In this document: positions 1 to 7,460 of the stretch, in pieces | Layout: every line of letters begins with the position of its first letter | Numbering within the stretch: position 1 is the stretch's first letter | From: a virus | Direction: 5' to 3' (one strand) | Length of the DNA stretch: 29,554 bases | IMG/VR virus record: IMGVR_UViG_3300043803_000660 | Location: 1 to 29,554 of that record | The notes under the pieces: generated by a model | Databases searched by the model: none | What the model was told of the DNA's origin: nothing | Seen by the model: only the letters and a program-made list of their open reading frames with translations | Made by a program: the position numbers and the translations under genes

Positions 1-178
1 CCTTGTTGCCGATCCACTCCTTCTCGTAGCTGTCACGCTCCTCGACGGTCATCACACGGATGCCGAGCACCAGCGGCTTGCCGCTGGCGTCCTTCCACTC
101 CCGCACCGTCACCTTCAGAACGGACAGATCGTCCGAGGCGAGAATCTGGGCGGCGAGTTCCTGCACAGTCAGAGCCAT
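1..178 (-). CDS. Tail assembly chaperone-like protein, N-terminal part
   Basis: Only the first 59 codons are present; the gene runs off the left edge. It starts at ATG 178 behind AGGAGA with good spacing. The peptide begins MALTVQELAAQILASDD, then has a V-x-V-x-EW segment and MTVEERDSYEKEW. A short beta-strand EW motif followed by an ERD(S/A)-Y-E helix is common in small tail assembly chaperones encoded just before the tape measure gene, where they coat the tape measure during tail assembly. The position, last in a run of connector and tail genes, fits. Too short to count as proof. If the call is right, the gene may have a frameshifted extension beyond the window. Confidence 0.55.
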   Translation of the reverse strand, partial: MALTVQELAAQILASDDLSVLKVTVREWKDASGKPLVLGIRVMTVEERDSYEKEWIGNK

Positions 179-186
179 GGCATCTC

Positions 187-504
187 CTAGGGTTGGATCC
201 TTAACGTGACGGTGTACCGTGCCACGTCATTGGCAATGCCCTGGAGCGTGAACTTCTCGAGCACGGCGGTGCCAGAGTAGGCAAGGCCACCGCCCGCAAT
301 CGAAACCGCAGCACGCTTGGCGTACTTGGCCGTCGAGATGTTCGCAGTCGTCAGGCACGATATCTCTATAGTGCCAACGTCAAGCGTCCACGTACTCGCA
401 CGAGCCAGCGGCAGCGAGCCGCCGTGAGTCACGCGCAACTCGGTGACTTCACCGAATGACACGCCGTCCCACGTCGCCGTGACGCCCGCTGCGTATGTAG
501 CCAT
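187..504 (-). CDS. Small tail protein of unknown function
   Basis: A 105-aa protein starting MATYAAGVTATWDGVSFGEV. It is rich in Thr, Ala, Val and Gly with alternating hydrophobic residues, suggesting an all-beta fold of the tail-tube or tail-tube-associated kind; the phrase G-V-x-F-GEVTEL resembles the N terminus of small tube-like proteins. It lies 8 bases before the putative tail chaperone and 19 bases after another beta-rich tail protein, so it is co-expressed with tail genes. No catalytic motif, signal peptide or membrane segment. Whether this or its upstream neighbour is the major tail tube protein cannot be decided from sequence alone. Confidence 0.55.
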   Translation of the reverse strand: MATYAAGVTATWDGVSFGEVTELRVTHGGSLPLARASTWTLDVGTIEISCLTTANISTAKYAKRAAVSIAGGGLAYSGTAVLEKFTLQGIANDVARYTVTLRIQP

Positions 505-523
505 GACGGGGCTCCGTCATGGA

Positions 524-922
524 CTACGAACGGGCAATGCGGAACGTCACCTGGCCTCGGATAGCGTCCTGCGTCGCCAGCGTCAGCGTGGAACTCTGGA
601 CAGTTCCAGCACGGGCGAGCAGCTCGGAACCACCCACGACGATCTTGATCGTGCCCGTCGATCGGTCTGCAATCAGCGTCTTCCCAACGTAGTCAAACTG
701 CACGGTTTGCCCGGTGTCGCCAGACGCCGAGCCGGCCAGCGGCAGGTCGAGAGTCTTGGCCGTTTCGCCAGCTGTCTGGCCCAGATGGGCCACGTTGATC
801 TTCTCGTCCTCCGCAGTCGGATCGGTGGCAGAGATGACGACGTTCGTGACGGTGTAGACCGTGTTGGTCGTGGGCCACGTCACCACCGTACCTGCACCAT
901 CATGCGGCGTCTCGAAAGACAT
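524..922 (-). CDS. Putative major tail (tube) protein
   Basis: A 132-aa beta-rich protein beginning MSFETPHDGAGTVVTW. Thr, Val, Ala and Gly dominate, with motifs such as TVTNVVIS, EKINVAHLGQTAG and FDYVGKTL. The short N-terminal segment followed by a beta sandwich, the mention of a product like 'VTNVVISATDPTAE..INVAHLG', and the position directly after the tail completion gene (stop 926) fit a tail tube protein of siphoviruses. Tube proteins are often larger, so this small size is a caution. No membrane segment or enzyme motif. The start at 922 lies 3 bases after the upstream stop. Confidence 0.5.
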   Translation of the reverse strand: MSFETPHDGAGTVVTWPTTNTVYTVTNVVISATDPTAEDEKINVAHLGQTAGETAKTLDLPLAGSASGDTGQTVQFDYVGKTLIADRSTGTIKIVVGGSELLARAGTVQSSTLTLATQDAIRGQVTFRIARS

Positions 923-925
923 CGT

Positions 926-1345
926 TCAAATCTCCTGCCAGAGGATCGAATACTGTTGGTTGACCGTGAGAATCGGCGGCAAGTCGCCTCCCGCCAGCTG
1001 CACCACGCCGTCCGATTCCGTGTCCAGAGACACGGTCCTGACGCTCACGTAGTTTTCCACAGCCGTGCCGTACCCATCCAGAACCGATCGGCATCGGTCG
1101 GCGATGTCCCGGGCCTCGCCGTACGTCTCGGCGTACACGTCCACCGACAGCAGCACGACGCCCATTCCCATCGGGCCGGATAGCGTCTGCGTCCGCTGGA
1201 TGCCCGTGCGACGCCAGGTGATGAACGGCAGATCCGCCGAGGCCGGTGCCACGACGGGGTAGACACGCTGGCCCACGACAGCCGCCACGGCGGGGTCGGC
1301 CACCAGGGCGTTAGCCAGCAGCTGCTCAGGTGACTTGAGTGGCAT
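926..1345 (-). CDS. Tail completion / terminator-like protein
   Basis: A 139-aa protein. The N-terminal helix (SPEQLLANALVADPAVAAVVGQRVYP) leads to a beta strand with LPFITWRR and then VVLLSVDVYAETYGEARDIADRCRSVLDGY. This layout, 'region - VYP - LPFITY - V-x-V-x-S-x-x-Y-x-EA-x-x-I-A', is that of small DUF3168-type and lambda gpU-like proteins which cap the tail at the neck. It follows the HK97 gp10-like gene, the usual order in HK97-type phages (head completion, gp10-like, tail terminator, tube). It starts at ATG 1345, 5 bases after the upstream stop. Confidence 0.65.
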   Translation of the reverse strand: MPLKSPEQLLANALVADPAVAAVVGQRVYPVVAPASADLPFITWRRTGIQRTQTLSGPMGMGVVLLSVDVYAETYGEARDIADRCRSVLDGYGTAVENYVSVRTVSLDTESDGVVQLAGGDLPPILTVNQQYSILWQEI

Positions 1346-1350
1346 GGTGG

Positions 1351-2118
1351 CTACCCTCCGATGATGCCGCTGATGGTGCCGGTGCTGGACTGCGTGATTT
1401 TGGAAATGGCGGCCTCTATCGAGATGCTCAGCTCACGCCGCAGGATCTCGGCCACTTGGTTCTTGGTCTGCTCGTAGGCGGTCTGCACGGGCGGGCGGCC
1501 GGCCACACCACCTGGCCGAACTCCCGGCAGGCGGATTGCCCCCTGGCCCTTCTTGCCCTTCATGAAGAAGGCGTAGGGCTGAGACTTGCTGCCGTCGGGG
1601 TAGATGTCGAACGGTCCACGGGCGGCCAGGCTCGATGCGATGACGGCCCCCTGGCCCTTCACTTGGTGGGCACTGACGGTGGCCACCTTGCCAGACTTCA
1701 TGCGGCGGGTGTGCGACTTTCGCTGGTAGGGCTTGTCCGAGAGCTTGGTGACTTCCCGCTCCTTAGTGCCGAACTCCAGCCACCACTGATGAAAGCCCCG
1801 TTCCTTGCCAATCCGCACGCTGCCAGCGGTGGCGGTGCCACGCTCTTTCTGAGACTGCCGGTAGCCGATCAGGCCCACGGCCGCCCCGTCCTTCGGGTAC
1901 TTAACCGTTTTGTAGTGGGCAGCCCGCTTGAGATTGCCGGTGGGGCCCACGGGCGTGACTTCTCGCAGCCGCAGGTACGCCGGCCAGATGGCCTTCTCCA
2001 AGGCCGCCTCCAGCGTTGCAGCAAGCCCGGCACGGCCGTCTTGCCCGAACAGGTTCCGCAGCTGCTCGGTCTTTTGCTTCAGGTCGGTGGAGTCCACCGT
2101 GATCAAGATGAAGGCCAC
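1351..2118 (-). CDS. HK97 gp10-like head-tail completion protein
   Basis: A 255-aa protein initiated at GTG 2118, which overlaps the upstream TAG (TAGTG) and has GGAGG in front. Key features are a Lys/Arg-rich centre, the AAxYKTVKYPKDGAAVGLIGY segment and the GFHQWWLEFGTKER motif. The last is the E-F-G-T signature of the HK97 gp10 family (early tail-completion proteins acting at the head-tail joint). A C-terminal AYEQTKNQVAEILRRELSISIEAA helix follows. At 255 aa it is longer than the roughly 120-180 aa usual for the family; the extra part is a basic, Gly-rich insert around residues 110-190. Confidence 0.7.
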   Translation of the reverse strand: MAFILITVDSTDLKQKTEQLRNLFGQDGRAGLAATLEAALEKAIWPAYLRLREVTPVGPTGNLKRAAHYKTVKYPKDGAAVGLIGYRQSQKERGTATAGSVRIGKERGFHQWWLEFGTKEREVTKLSDKPYQRKSHTRRMKSGKVATVSAHQVKGQGAVIASSLAARGPFDIYPDGSKSQPYAFFMKGKKGQGAIRLPGVRPGGVAGRPPVQTAYEQTKNQVAEILRRELSISIEAAISKITQSSTGTISGIIGG

Positions 2119-2432
2119 TAGATCGCCTCCTGGCACAGCAGCTCGTGCTCGGTGCGGTTGCCGTGCTCGAGGATGCTGACGATCTCCAGCGTGCGGCCAC
2201 GCCACTGCAGACGCATCTGCTGCGTGAGTCCGGTGAGATACCGCATCCGCACCCGGTGGCTGGCCTCGGTCTGCTGCTGGCCCTGCAGGAAGAACTCCCG
2301 GGCCGAGATGCCCTCGACGCTGGCCCAACGCTCAGCGAAGGTGCCCCACGTCTGCGTAGCCTCGCCCAGCGGCGTGCGGCTGTCCGTGGCCTGCTGCACC
2401 GTCACTCGCTCTCGGAGCCGGCCAGAGTTCAT
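2118..2432 (-). CDS. Head-tail adaptor (head closure) protein
   Basis: A 104-aa protein starting at ATG 2432, joined TGATG to the gene upstream. The sequence MNSGRLRERVTVQQAT..TPLGEATQTW..AERWASVEGISARE.F, followed by HRVRMRYLTGLTQQMRLQWRGRTLEIVSI, is the standard pattern of the phage head-tail joining family (SPP1 gp16 / HK97 gp7-type 'head-tail adaptor'). These small beta-barrel proteins close the connector after DNA packaging and dock the tail. Length and position between the connector and gp10-like genes agree with the family. Confidence 0.8.
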   Translation of the reverse strand: MNSGRLRERVTVQQATDSRTPLGEATQTWGTFAERWASVEGISAREFFLQGQQQTEASHRVRMRYLTGLTQQMRLQWRGRTLEIVSILEHGNRTEHELLCQEAI

Positions 2433-2833
2433 CAGTCTGGCCCCCACATGATGAGCTTGTAGGTGCCGGTGCCAGCCCCAGCCAGCAACTGGGGCACGGG
2501 TTCGCTGTCAGCCATCTGCGTCACGGCCACCTCGCCGTTGGACGAAATGAGCCGCCACGCATCGTCGCCGCCGTCGTTGAGGGTGCGGCGGCTAGAGCCG
2601 CTCCACGCAAAGGCCAGCTTCAGCGGCGAGCCCAGCGACACAAGCGTGCCGGCGGCGTTGCGGTACGAGCCGAAGTTAATGGACACGCTCGAGGTTCCGG
2701 CGGTGCCGGTGACGGCCACGACTTCGCCCGAGGTGTACCCGGTGACGGACTGCAACGACTGCACCTTCAGCCTGGCCGTGCCAGACGTGTCGTGGAAGAG
2801 GGCGTCAACAGTGATGCGGCCGTCGATGCTCAT
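2432..2833 (-). CDS. Structural protein, tandem paralogue B
   Basis: A 133-aa protein from ATG 2833 (ATGA overlap with the gene upstream). It begins MSIDGRITVDALFHDTSGTA, almost the same as the next gene (MSIEGRITVDALFHDKDGTN). Both share a central SYRNAAG/TYRNAAG motif and end in a YKLIMWG/YTVLVWS strand, so the two are tandem duplicates. The fold looks all-beta, as in head decoration or neck proteins. I do not recognise a family. The middle (residues 75-105, RRTLNDGGDDAWRL) has diverged most, as expected if one copy specialised. Confidence 0.65.
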   Translation of the reverse strand: MSIDGRITVDALFHDTSGTARLKVQSLQSVTGYTSGEVVAVTGTAGTSSVSINFGSYRNAAGTLVSLGSPLKLAFAWSGSSRRTLNDGGDDAWRLISSNGEVAVTQMADSEPVPQLLAGAGTGTYKLIMWGPD

Positions 2834-3228
2834 GACGCAGACCACACCAACACGGTGTATTGCGTGGTGCCAGCAACTCCAGCGACAGAGATAGACTCCT
2901 GTTCGTCGAGGTTGCTTGTGCAGACGTGGCCTATAGAAACGAGATGCACGCTGCCATTGGATTGAGTCAGCCTGCCACCGTTTCCACTTGCATGAAAAAC
3001 GACGTGGCCGTCGCTCGGAGCCACTGTCACCAAGTTGCCGGCAGCGTTTCTGTATGTTGTCGGTGCGAATTGCAGCGTGACCGCCGTGCTGCCGCACGTT
3101 CCGCTCCAGTAGGCCACGGTGCCAGACGCATAGAAGTCGGCATCCTGAATTGAGAGCACGTTGATTGCGTTGGTGCCGTCCTTGTCGTGGAACAAGGCGT
3201 CCACTGTGATCCGGCCTTCAATGCTCAT
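2830..3228 (-). CDS. Structural protein, tandem paralogue A
   Basis: A 132-aa beta-rich protein from ATG 3228, overlapping the connector gene stop by 4 bases. It shares start (MSIEGRITVDALFHD), centre (TYRNAAGNLVTV) and end (YTVLVWS) with the gene that follows. DNA similarity is also evident: the first about 45 bases of both genes match closely. No enzyme motif. Because the pair lies between the gp6-like connector and the head-tail adaptor, a role at the portal-tail neck or on the capsid surface is likely; this is inference from location only. Confidence 0.65.
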   Translation of the reverse strand: MSIEGRITVDALFHDKDGTNAINVLSIQDADFYASGTVAYWSGTCGSTAVTLQFAPTTYRNAAGNLVTVAPSDGHVVFHASGNGGRLTQSNGSVHLVSIGHVCTSNLDEQESISVAGVAGTTQYTVLVWSAS

Positions 3229-3824
3229 CGGTACGATCCCCAGCGTTGCGAGTCGAGAAGCGACTTCACGCCGAACTCGATCTCTTTGGAGATGCTGCCG
3301 GTGAGCACGCTGGAGCGTGACTCATACCAGTGCCCAACGAGCATCAGGATGGCGTGGCGGATTGCGGCTGGCACGCTCGTGCCGCTGGCCCCGTAGCCGG
3401 CCCACCACGTCACAGCCACGGCGTTGTAGTCGTCGAGGTTCGCCGGCCACGTTCCGGCACGCAGCTGCCGCACCACGCCAGGCGTTGAGTTGCGGTCCAC
3501 TCGGTACGCCGTCGTGGACAGCGTGGCCGTGGAGTCGTCGCCCAGCGTGTAGGTGAGCGACACCGCCGTGGCTGTGCCGCTCGTGGCAATCGGCGGCCGG
3601 GGCAGCTCGATCTCGTAGGGGAACGAGTCCAGCCGCATCGTCCACTGCGTGTTGATCAGCGTGCGGTCCAGGTACTGCTCGCACCACTCACGGGCCGCCG
3701 TGATCAGCGTAGAGATGTAGGAATCGTCGTCGCTGATGTCCACACGCAGATGGGCCTTGGCCTCGGATACCGAGACGGGCTCAACCGCCGGCGGCGTCGC
3801 TCTGGTCAGGCTGCGGTACTGCAC
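3225..3824 (-). CDS. Head-tail connector, gp6-like
   Basis: A 199-aa protein. I place the start at GTG 3824, with AGGA 7 bases before it. Its hallmark N terminus, EPVSVSEAKAHLRVDISDDDSYISTLITAAREWCEQYLDRTLI, is the standard opening of HK97 gp6-type connector proteins, which form a ring under the portal. The C-terminal half contains VPAAIRHAILMLVGHWYESR, another family signature. Family length (about 100-200 aa) and position after the capsid genes agree. It overlaps the small gene upstream by 44 bases. Confidence 0.85.
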   Translation of the reverse strand: MQYRSLTRATPPAVEPVSVSEAKAHLRVDISDDDSYISTLITAAREWCEQYLDRTLINTQWTMRLDSFPYEIELPRPPIATSGTATAVSLTYTLGDDSTATLSTTAYRVDRNSTPGVVRQLRAGTWPANLDDYNAVAVTWWAGYGASGTSVPAAIRHAILMLVGHWYESRSSVLTGSISKEIEFGVKSLLDSQRWGSYR

Positions 3825-4020
3825 GGGGGCGTCCTCGTTTCCTGGGCGTGGCGTCGGCCGTCTCGGCCCGGTGCTCGATGGCCGCCGTCTCGATGGTCTG
3901 CTGCTTGTCCTCGACGGCGATGCCTCGGCTGATCCAATCGTTCGCCATGCCGTCGGGAACGTCCGGCAGCACCTGGCCACGCTTGTAGTGCCGGTAGCTC
4001 ATCAGCATCCTTATCTTCAT
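3781..4020 (-). CDS. Small basic protein of the head-tail module
   Basis: A 79-aa protein from ATG 4020 (ATGA overlap with the glycosyltransferase stop). The first half, MKIRMLMSYRHYKRGQVLPDVPDGMANDWISRGIAVED, resembles short phage proteins that follow capsid genes, with a small beta fold ending in a W-I-x-x-G-x-A segment. The second half is a low-complexity tail with an AT-hook-like KRGRP core (residues 62-70). Function unknown. It may act in capsid assembly or bind DNA in the head. Confidence 0.6.
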   Translation of the reverse strand: MKIRMLMSYRHYKRGQVLPDVPDGMANDWISRGIAVEDKQQTIETAAIEHRAETADATPRKRGRPRAVPQPDQSDAAGG

Positions 4021-4754
4021 GATTCCCCCACCCTCCATGCAGTTTCGGGCCGCTTGCTCGTACTGGTGAACTCATTCGCCCACTGGAACACGGGCGTGGT
4101 CAGGTTGCGGCCGGGCCACGTCACGACGTACTCGCCGTGTCCCAGCACGACCCGGGGCGAGACGAAGATCCGGTTGCCGCTCTCTCGCCAGTTCTTCCAC
4201 CACCAGATGTCGGGATCTAGCCGGCCGTCGCCCCACGAACCCTCGGGGTCTGGCTTCGACCAGAACCACGGTTTCTTGGTTCGCTTGAGTGCGGCCGTGC
4301 TGATCACCGTGAGGCCGAAGTGGGCCGTGTCCACCTCTTGAATCGGCTCAGCAAACCACGACGGTGGCAGGCTTGTGTGCCCGGCATCCGGCGGCGAATC
4401 CAGCGTGCCCTTGAGCGTGAGCATGGGGCGGCCGTCCTCACGCTTGGTTTGCAGCCCCGTGATCGCATCGCACTGAAACGTCATCGCCATGGCGAAGAGC
4501 GTCTCCACGTCTTCCTTGGTGAAAAACGTGTCGTAATCGATGGCGAGCAGGTACTCGGCCTTGTCGATGAACTGCTCGAAGACCCGGGTGTTCACTTGGT
4601 CCCAGAAGCAGCCCGTGCCGAGAGTCGGCCGGATGCCCAGCGGCATCAGGGCCTGAGCCCAGGCGAAGAAGTTGCTGGTGAACCCCAGCCGGGGCATCGA
4701 CAGCACGGCCTCGACTCGGATATCCACCTGCGTGTCACCGACACGGACGAGCAT
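4017..4754 (-). CDS. Glycosyltransferase-like protein in the structural module
   Basis: A 245-aa protein from ATG 4754 behind GAGGGG. Residues around 65-80 (EYLLAIDYDTFFTKEDVETL) contain a D-x-D motif after a hydrophobic strand, the nucleotide-sugar and metal site of GT-A glycosyltransferases. Further on come FQCDAITGLQTKR, HFGLTVIS and a Trp-rich DPDIWWWKNWRESG segment, typical of phage GT2-like proteins of this size. It stands between capsid and connector genes and follows a terminator, so it may be transcribed separately or by read-through. A role in glycosylating virion proteins is inferred from location. Confidence 0.65.
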   Translation of the reverse strand: MLVRVGDTQVDIRVEAVLSMPRLGFTSNFFAWAQALMPLGIRPTLGTGCFWDQVNTRVFEQFIDKAEYLLAIDYDTFFTKEDVETLFAMAMTFQCDAITGLQTKREDGRPMLTLKGTLDSPPDAGHTSLPPSWFAEPIQEVDTAHFGLTVISTAALKRTKKPWFWSKPDPEGSWGDGRLDPDIWWWKNWRESGNRIFVSPRVVLGHGEYVVTWPGRNLTTPVFQWANEFTSTSKRPETAWRVGES

Positions 4755-4773
4755 TGTGGCCCCTCAAATGGAA

Positions 4774-4806
4774 ACGGCTGGCAGAGCGTAGAGCCCTGCC
4801 AGCCGT
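4774..4806 (-). terminator. Rho-independent terminator candidate
   Basis: Perfect 11-bp inverted repeat (ACGGCTGGCAG at 4774-4784 with CTGCCAGCCGT at 4796-4806) and an 11-base loop. On the minus strand the stem is followed by TTTCCATTT. It sits in the 77-base gap after the 147-aa structural gene and before the glycosyltransferase, so it could lower expression of the connector and tail genes relative to the capsid genes. Confidence 0.65.
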
Positions 4807-4831
4807 CCACTGTGCCGCATGTGTCAAGCGA

Positions 4832-5275
4832 TCAGCCGCTGACGAGCGTGCCGACGTTCTTGGTGGCCGCCGAGACCGGAGCCTCTTCGGCACGGCCCAG
4901 CCGGGCCACGCTGTTCACCGCCACGGTGTTGCCGGGCGAGGTGTACAGCGTCAGGAAGCGACGCTTGCCACGCATGTCCACGTTGAACCGAGCCACGTAG
5001 CCGACGTTCGCCCCGGTCGTGGTGCCAGCCGCCACCGTGAAGTCGGTGCCGCCCACGAAACCGCTGATGTTTGTCTGGCCGGTGCCGGTCACGTCGTGCT
5101 GCGTCAGCCGGAGAACCGGAGCCGCATTGCTGGTGGTCGCCGTGTACGGCGAGTACACCACATCGATGGACACGTACTCGAAACCGAGGGTGTCGATCTC
5201 GTGGCTGTGGGTGGCCGAGGCCGCCACACTCGCCGCCGCCTTGGCGTCCGTCTTCGTTGCCGCAATCTGGATCAT
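4832..5275 (-). CDS. Capsid-associated structural protein
   Basis: A 147-aa protein starting MIQIAATKTDAKAAASVAAS, 30 bases downstream of the major capsid gene. It is rich in Ala, Thr, Val and Gly; the segment FEYVSIDVVYSPYTAT followed by APVLRLTQHDVTG and FTVAAGTTTGANVGYVARFNVDMRGKRRFLTLYTSPG suggests a jelly-roll-like beta fold. Such genes directly after the capsid gene often encode head decoration or cement proteins. It is the last gene before the terminator at 4774, so capsid protein and this protein form the high-expression end of the head operon. Confidence 0.6.
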   Translation of the reverse strand: MIQIAATKTDAKAAASVAASATHSHEIDTLGFEYVSIDVVYSPYTATTSNAAPVLRLTQHDVTGTGQTNISGFVGGTDFTVAAGTTTGANVGYVARFNVDMRGKRRFLTLYTSPGNTVAVNSVARLGRAEEAPVSAATKNVGTLVSG

Positions 5276-5305
5276 GGGAGCAGTTCTCCGTGGATGGAAC
5301 TAGGT

Positions 5306-6616
5306 TCAGGACGCCGCAGTCTTGAGCGCGATGACCGGGCCAGCCTCGGTCGTCGAGCCGAGCGAGTGGAACACCGCATTGGCACGCACGATGCCGGTCA
5401 CGAGGGTCTGGTCATACTCGACCAGCCGCTCCTGGCTGACACGCAGGGCGTAGCCCTGACGCAGGCCGAGGGCACCAGCCATGGCCATGTCCCCGAACAG
5501 CACCTTGATCTTCGACGCATCCGCACCGAGCGTGCTGTTCATCACATGCACGAGCGTCACGGGGTAGCCGAGGAACGTCAGGCCGAAGCCCTGTGCCACG
5601 CTGGCGTTGCCACCCTGGCCGAGATCCAGCCGCTGCATCGCAGCGTGGTAGCCGGCCGGCGAGATGTACCACCGGGCACCGGGCAGGGCGTAACGCGGAG
5701 TCTTCGCCAGCACGGCAAGGAAGTCTTCCTTGTCGAGCGTCTCGAATCCCGTGTTGCCGGGGGCCGCCGTCGCCACGCTGGCGGTGTACGGAGCGGTGTC
5801 GATCTTGACCGCCACGCCATGGTGGCCGCCGAAGGCCGAGGTGCCCGTACCCGTGAACACCGCTTCATCGAGGGCCTTGGCAACCGCAAGGCTGTGCTCC
5901 TGGGCGATCAGGTCGGCAATGCCCACGCCGTCGGCCCACAGTTCGTTGCTGATCTTCGTGGCCACGCCGAACTTCTGGGCGACCAGCTGCACCTGCGTGC
6001 CGGTCATGTCGCTGTAGGTGAACTCGCTGCCTTCGCCGAGCCACGCGCCGGTGACGCCGGTGAGCCGCTTCGGGATCATCAGCGTGTCGCTGGCCATCGA
6101 GAAGTTCTGGAGAGCCCCGGGGGCCACCCCATAGGTTTCGACGTTGCGCAGAATTTCCTCAGCGACCGGCTCAGGCACGGCGAAGCCGCCGGTGCTGTTG
6201 ACGCCTTCGACCATCGTGCGGCTCTCGACGCCGTGGTCAGCACACCACCGACGGGCGTTGTCGTCGCCGGCGAACTTGGCACGCAGCCACATGCCGAAAC
6301 GGTACGCCGTCTCGTGCGAGCGGAACGCCTTGAGCTTGCGGCCGTCCCGCACCGGCTCGATGCGATTCTCGACCGCACGCACCTCGGGGGCCGGCGAGCA
6401 ACGCTCGGCCACGCTGCGGAGATTCTTGGCCGACTCGACCACCTTCACCTCGAAGTCGATCGAGGCGGCGAGCCTCTGAGCCCGCTCGGTCAGGCCGGTG
6501 AGCTCCGCATCACGGGACTCGAGGTCGGCCTGGTTGTCGGTCTGCAGGGCCGTGAGCGAGTCAATCCGCTCGGCAACGTCGGTGGCTTCGGCGCGAAGAG
6601 TCGAGAGGCGGTCCAT
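5306..6616 (-). CDS. Major capsid protein, HK97 fold
   Basis: A 436-aa protein. Residues 1-60 are a charged coiled coil (MDRLSTLRAEATDVAERIDSL), the delta/scaffold domain. The mature capsid part begins near residue 125-135 (STGGFAVPEPVAEEIL). Typical features follow: ITGAWLGEGSEFT-type loop (here VTGAWLGEGSEFTYSD), FGVATKISNELWADG, and the LDEAVFTGTG, FLGYPVTLVHVMN and LFGDM segments seen in phage major capsid proteins of this family. Length and domain order match the HK97 group, and the prohead protease gene lies upstream to cut off the delta domain. Confidence 0.95.
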   Translation of the reverse strand: MDRLSTLRAEATDVAERIDSLTALQTDNQADLESRDAELTGLTERAQRLAASIDFEVKVVESAKNLRSVAERCSPAPEVRAVENRIEPVRDGRKLKAFRSHETAYRFGMWLRAKFAGDDNARRWCADHGVESRTMVEGVNSTGGFAVPEPVAEEILRNVETYGVAPGALQNFSMASDTLMIPKRLTGVTGAWLGEGSEFTYSDMTGTQVQLVAQKFGVATKISNELWADGVGIADLIAQEHSLAVAKALDEAVFTGTGTSAFGGHHGVAVKIDTAPYTASVATAAPGNTGFETLDKEDFLAVLAKTPRYALPGARWYISPAGYHAAMQRLDLGQGGNASVAQGFGLTFLGYPVTLVHVMNSTLGADASKIKVLFGDMAMAGALGLRQGYALRVSQERLVEYDQTLVTGIVRANAVFHSLGSTTEAGPVIALKTAAS

Positions 6617-6661
6617 GTGTGATCTCCAGCGGCGTGATTGCCGATGGAGTCCACTGTGCCG

Positions 6662-6832
6662 CTACGCACCCGGCCTCTTGCAGAACCTCATTTGAGAAAC
6701 TGTTGTTTTCACAAACGCCACCGCACGAGCACCGCACCGTGGGCAACGCAGATACCGCTGCCGTTCATCGCCGCAGGCACGACTAGAACGGCACCGCAAC
6801 TTCTCGCCGCAGGTGCAGCGGGCCTCAGACAT
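6662..6832 (-). CDS. 56-aa zinc-ribbon protein between protease and capsid genes
   Basis: A 56-aa ORF on the minus strand from ATG 6832, overlapping the protease stop by 8 bases and ending with TAG at 6662. It reads MSEARCTCGEKLRCRSS and later YLRCPRCGARAVAFVK. The CxC at residues 6-8 and CPRC at 30-33 form a plausible four-Cys zinc site, with Cys14 and Cys20 in between. Size and layout recall small phage zinc-ribbon proteins such as Mu Com, which regulate translation, but homology is not shown. Codon use and coupling to the protease gene support a real gene. Confidence 0.65.
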   Translation of the reverse strand: MSEARCTCGEKLRCRSSRACGDERQRYLRCPRCGARAVAFVKTTVSQMRFCKRPGA

Positions 6833-7460
6833 TGCGAAGCCTCAGCATGGCGGCCCACGCCTGGGCGACGCCACGCATGGCCGAACGCACGGCAGGCGGG
6901 GCCGCTGGCTCGCCCTGTGACGCCAGCCACGCCTCGTAGGAACGCATGGCCACGCCGGCACTCGTCTGTGGGTACGCCGGCACCAGCACCGGCCCAACGT
7001 CGTACAGGCCCGAAACCTCTCGGATCTGCCGCACGGCCTTGCCGTCCTCGCCGGTACGAAACGACTCGTGCTTCGGGTCCACCGTGAAGGCGAACGACGA
7101 GCCACGCACATCACGCCGCTGGATGAGTTCGAGCACGTCGGCCCGGCTCACGGGCGGCGTCACCACGTACCGCAAGCCCTTCTCGTCACTGGACAACTCC
7201 AGCGTGCCAGACGACGTGCGGCCCAGCACGATGTTGCTGTCATGGTTGAACAATGCGACCACGTCGCCCTTGCCACGCTGGCGGCCGAGAATCTTGTCGA
7301 ACGCACCCGGCAGGATCTCCTCCTTGAACCCGCCCAGGTCGAGGCTCAGCCGGTTGTACACGGCGGCGTAGCCAACGATGGCGGCCCGGCCGTCGGCACG
7401 GCTCTCGACCACGAGCTCGTTGTCATCCTCAAAGGCGAAGTCCCGGCGTTCAATCTCCAT
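6825..7460 (-). CDS. HK97-type prohead protease
   Basis: A 211-aa protein from ATG 7460 behind GAGGAG, overlapping the portal gene by 11 bases. It contains AAIVGYAAVYNRLSLDLGGFKEEILPGAF, the standard start of caudovirus prohead proteases (U35/S78), then VALFNHDSNIVLGRTSSGTLEL with the catalytic His in FNHD, and the RGSSFAFTV segment with the catalytic Ser. Near the end, EVSGLYDVGPVLVPAYPQTSAGVAMRS is also a family signature. It processes the capsid delta domain during head maturation. The C-terminal 30 residues are Ala-rich. Confidence 0.92.
   Translation of the reverse strand: MEIERRDFAFEDDNELVVESRADGRAAIVGYAAVYNRLSLDLGGFKEEILPGAFDKILGRQRGKGDVVALFNHDSNIVLGRTSSGTLELSSDEKGLRYVVTPPVSRADVLELIQRRDVRGSSFAFTVDPKHESFRTGEDGKAVRQIREVSGLYDVGPVLVPAYPQTSAGVAMRSYEAWLASQGEPAAPPAVRSAMRGVAQAWAAMLRLRNV

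Noticed and set aside
4754-6622. 622-codon plus-strand open frame
   Set aside because: It lies fully antisense to the major capsid and neighbouring genes, is rich in His and Arg as expected from high-GC shadow frames, and shows no family pattern.
6709-6930. 73-codon minus-strand frame near the capsid gene
   Set aside because: It overlaps the zinc-ribbon gene and protease end in another frame, and lacks a family-like pattern or ribosome site.
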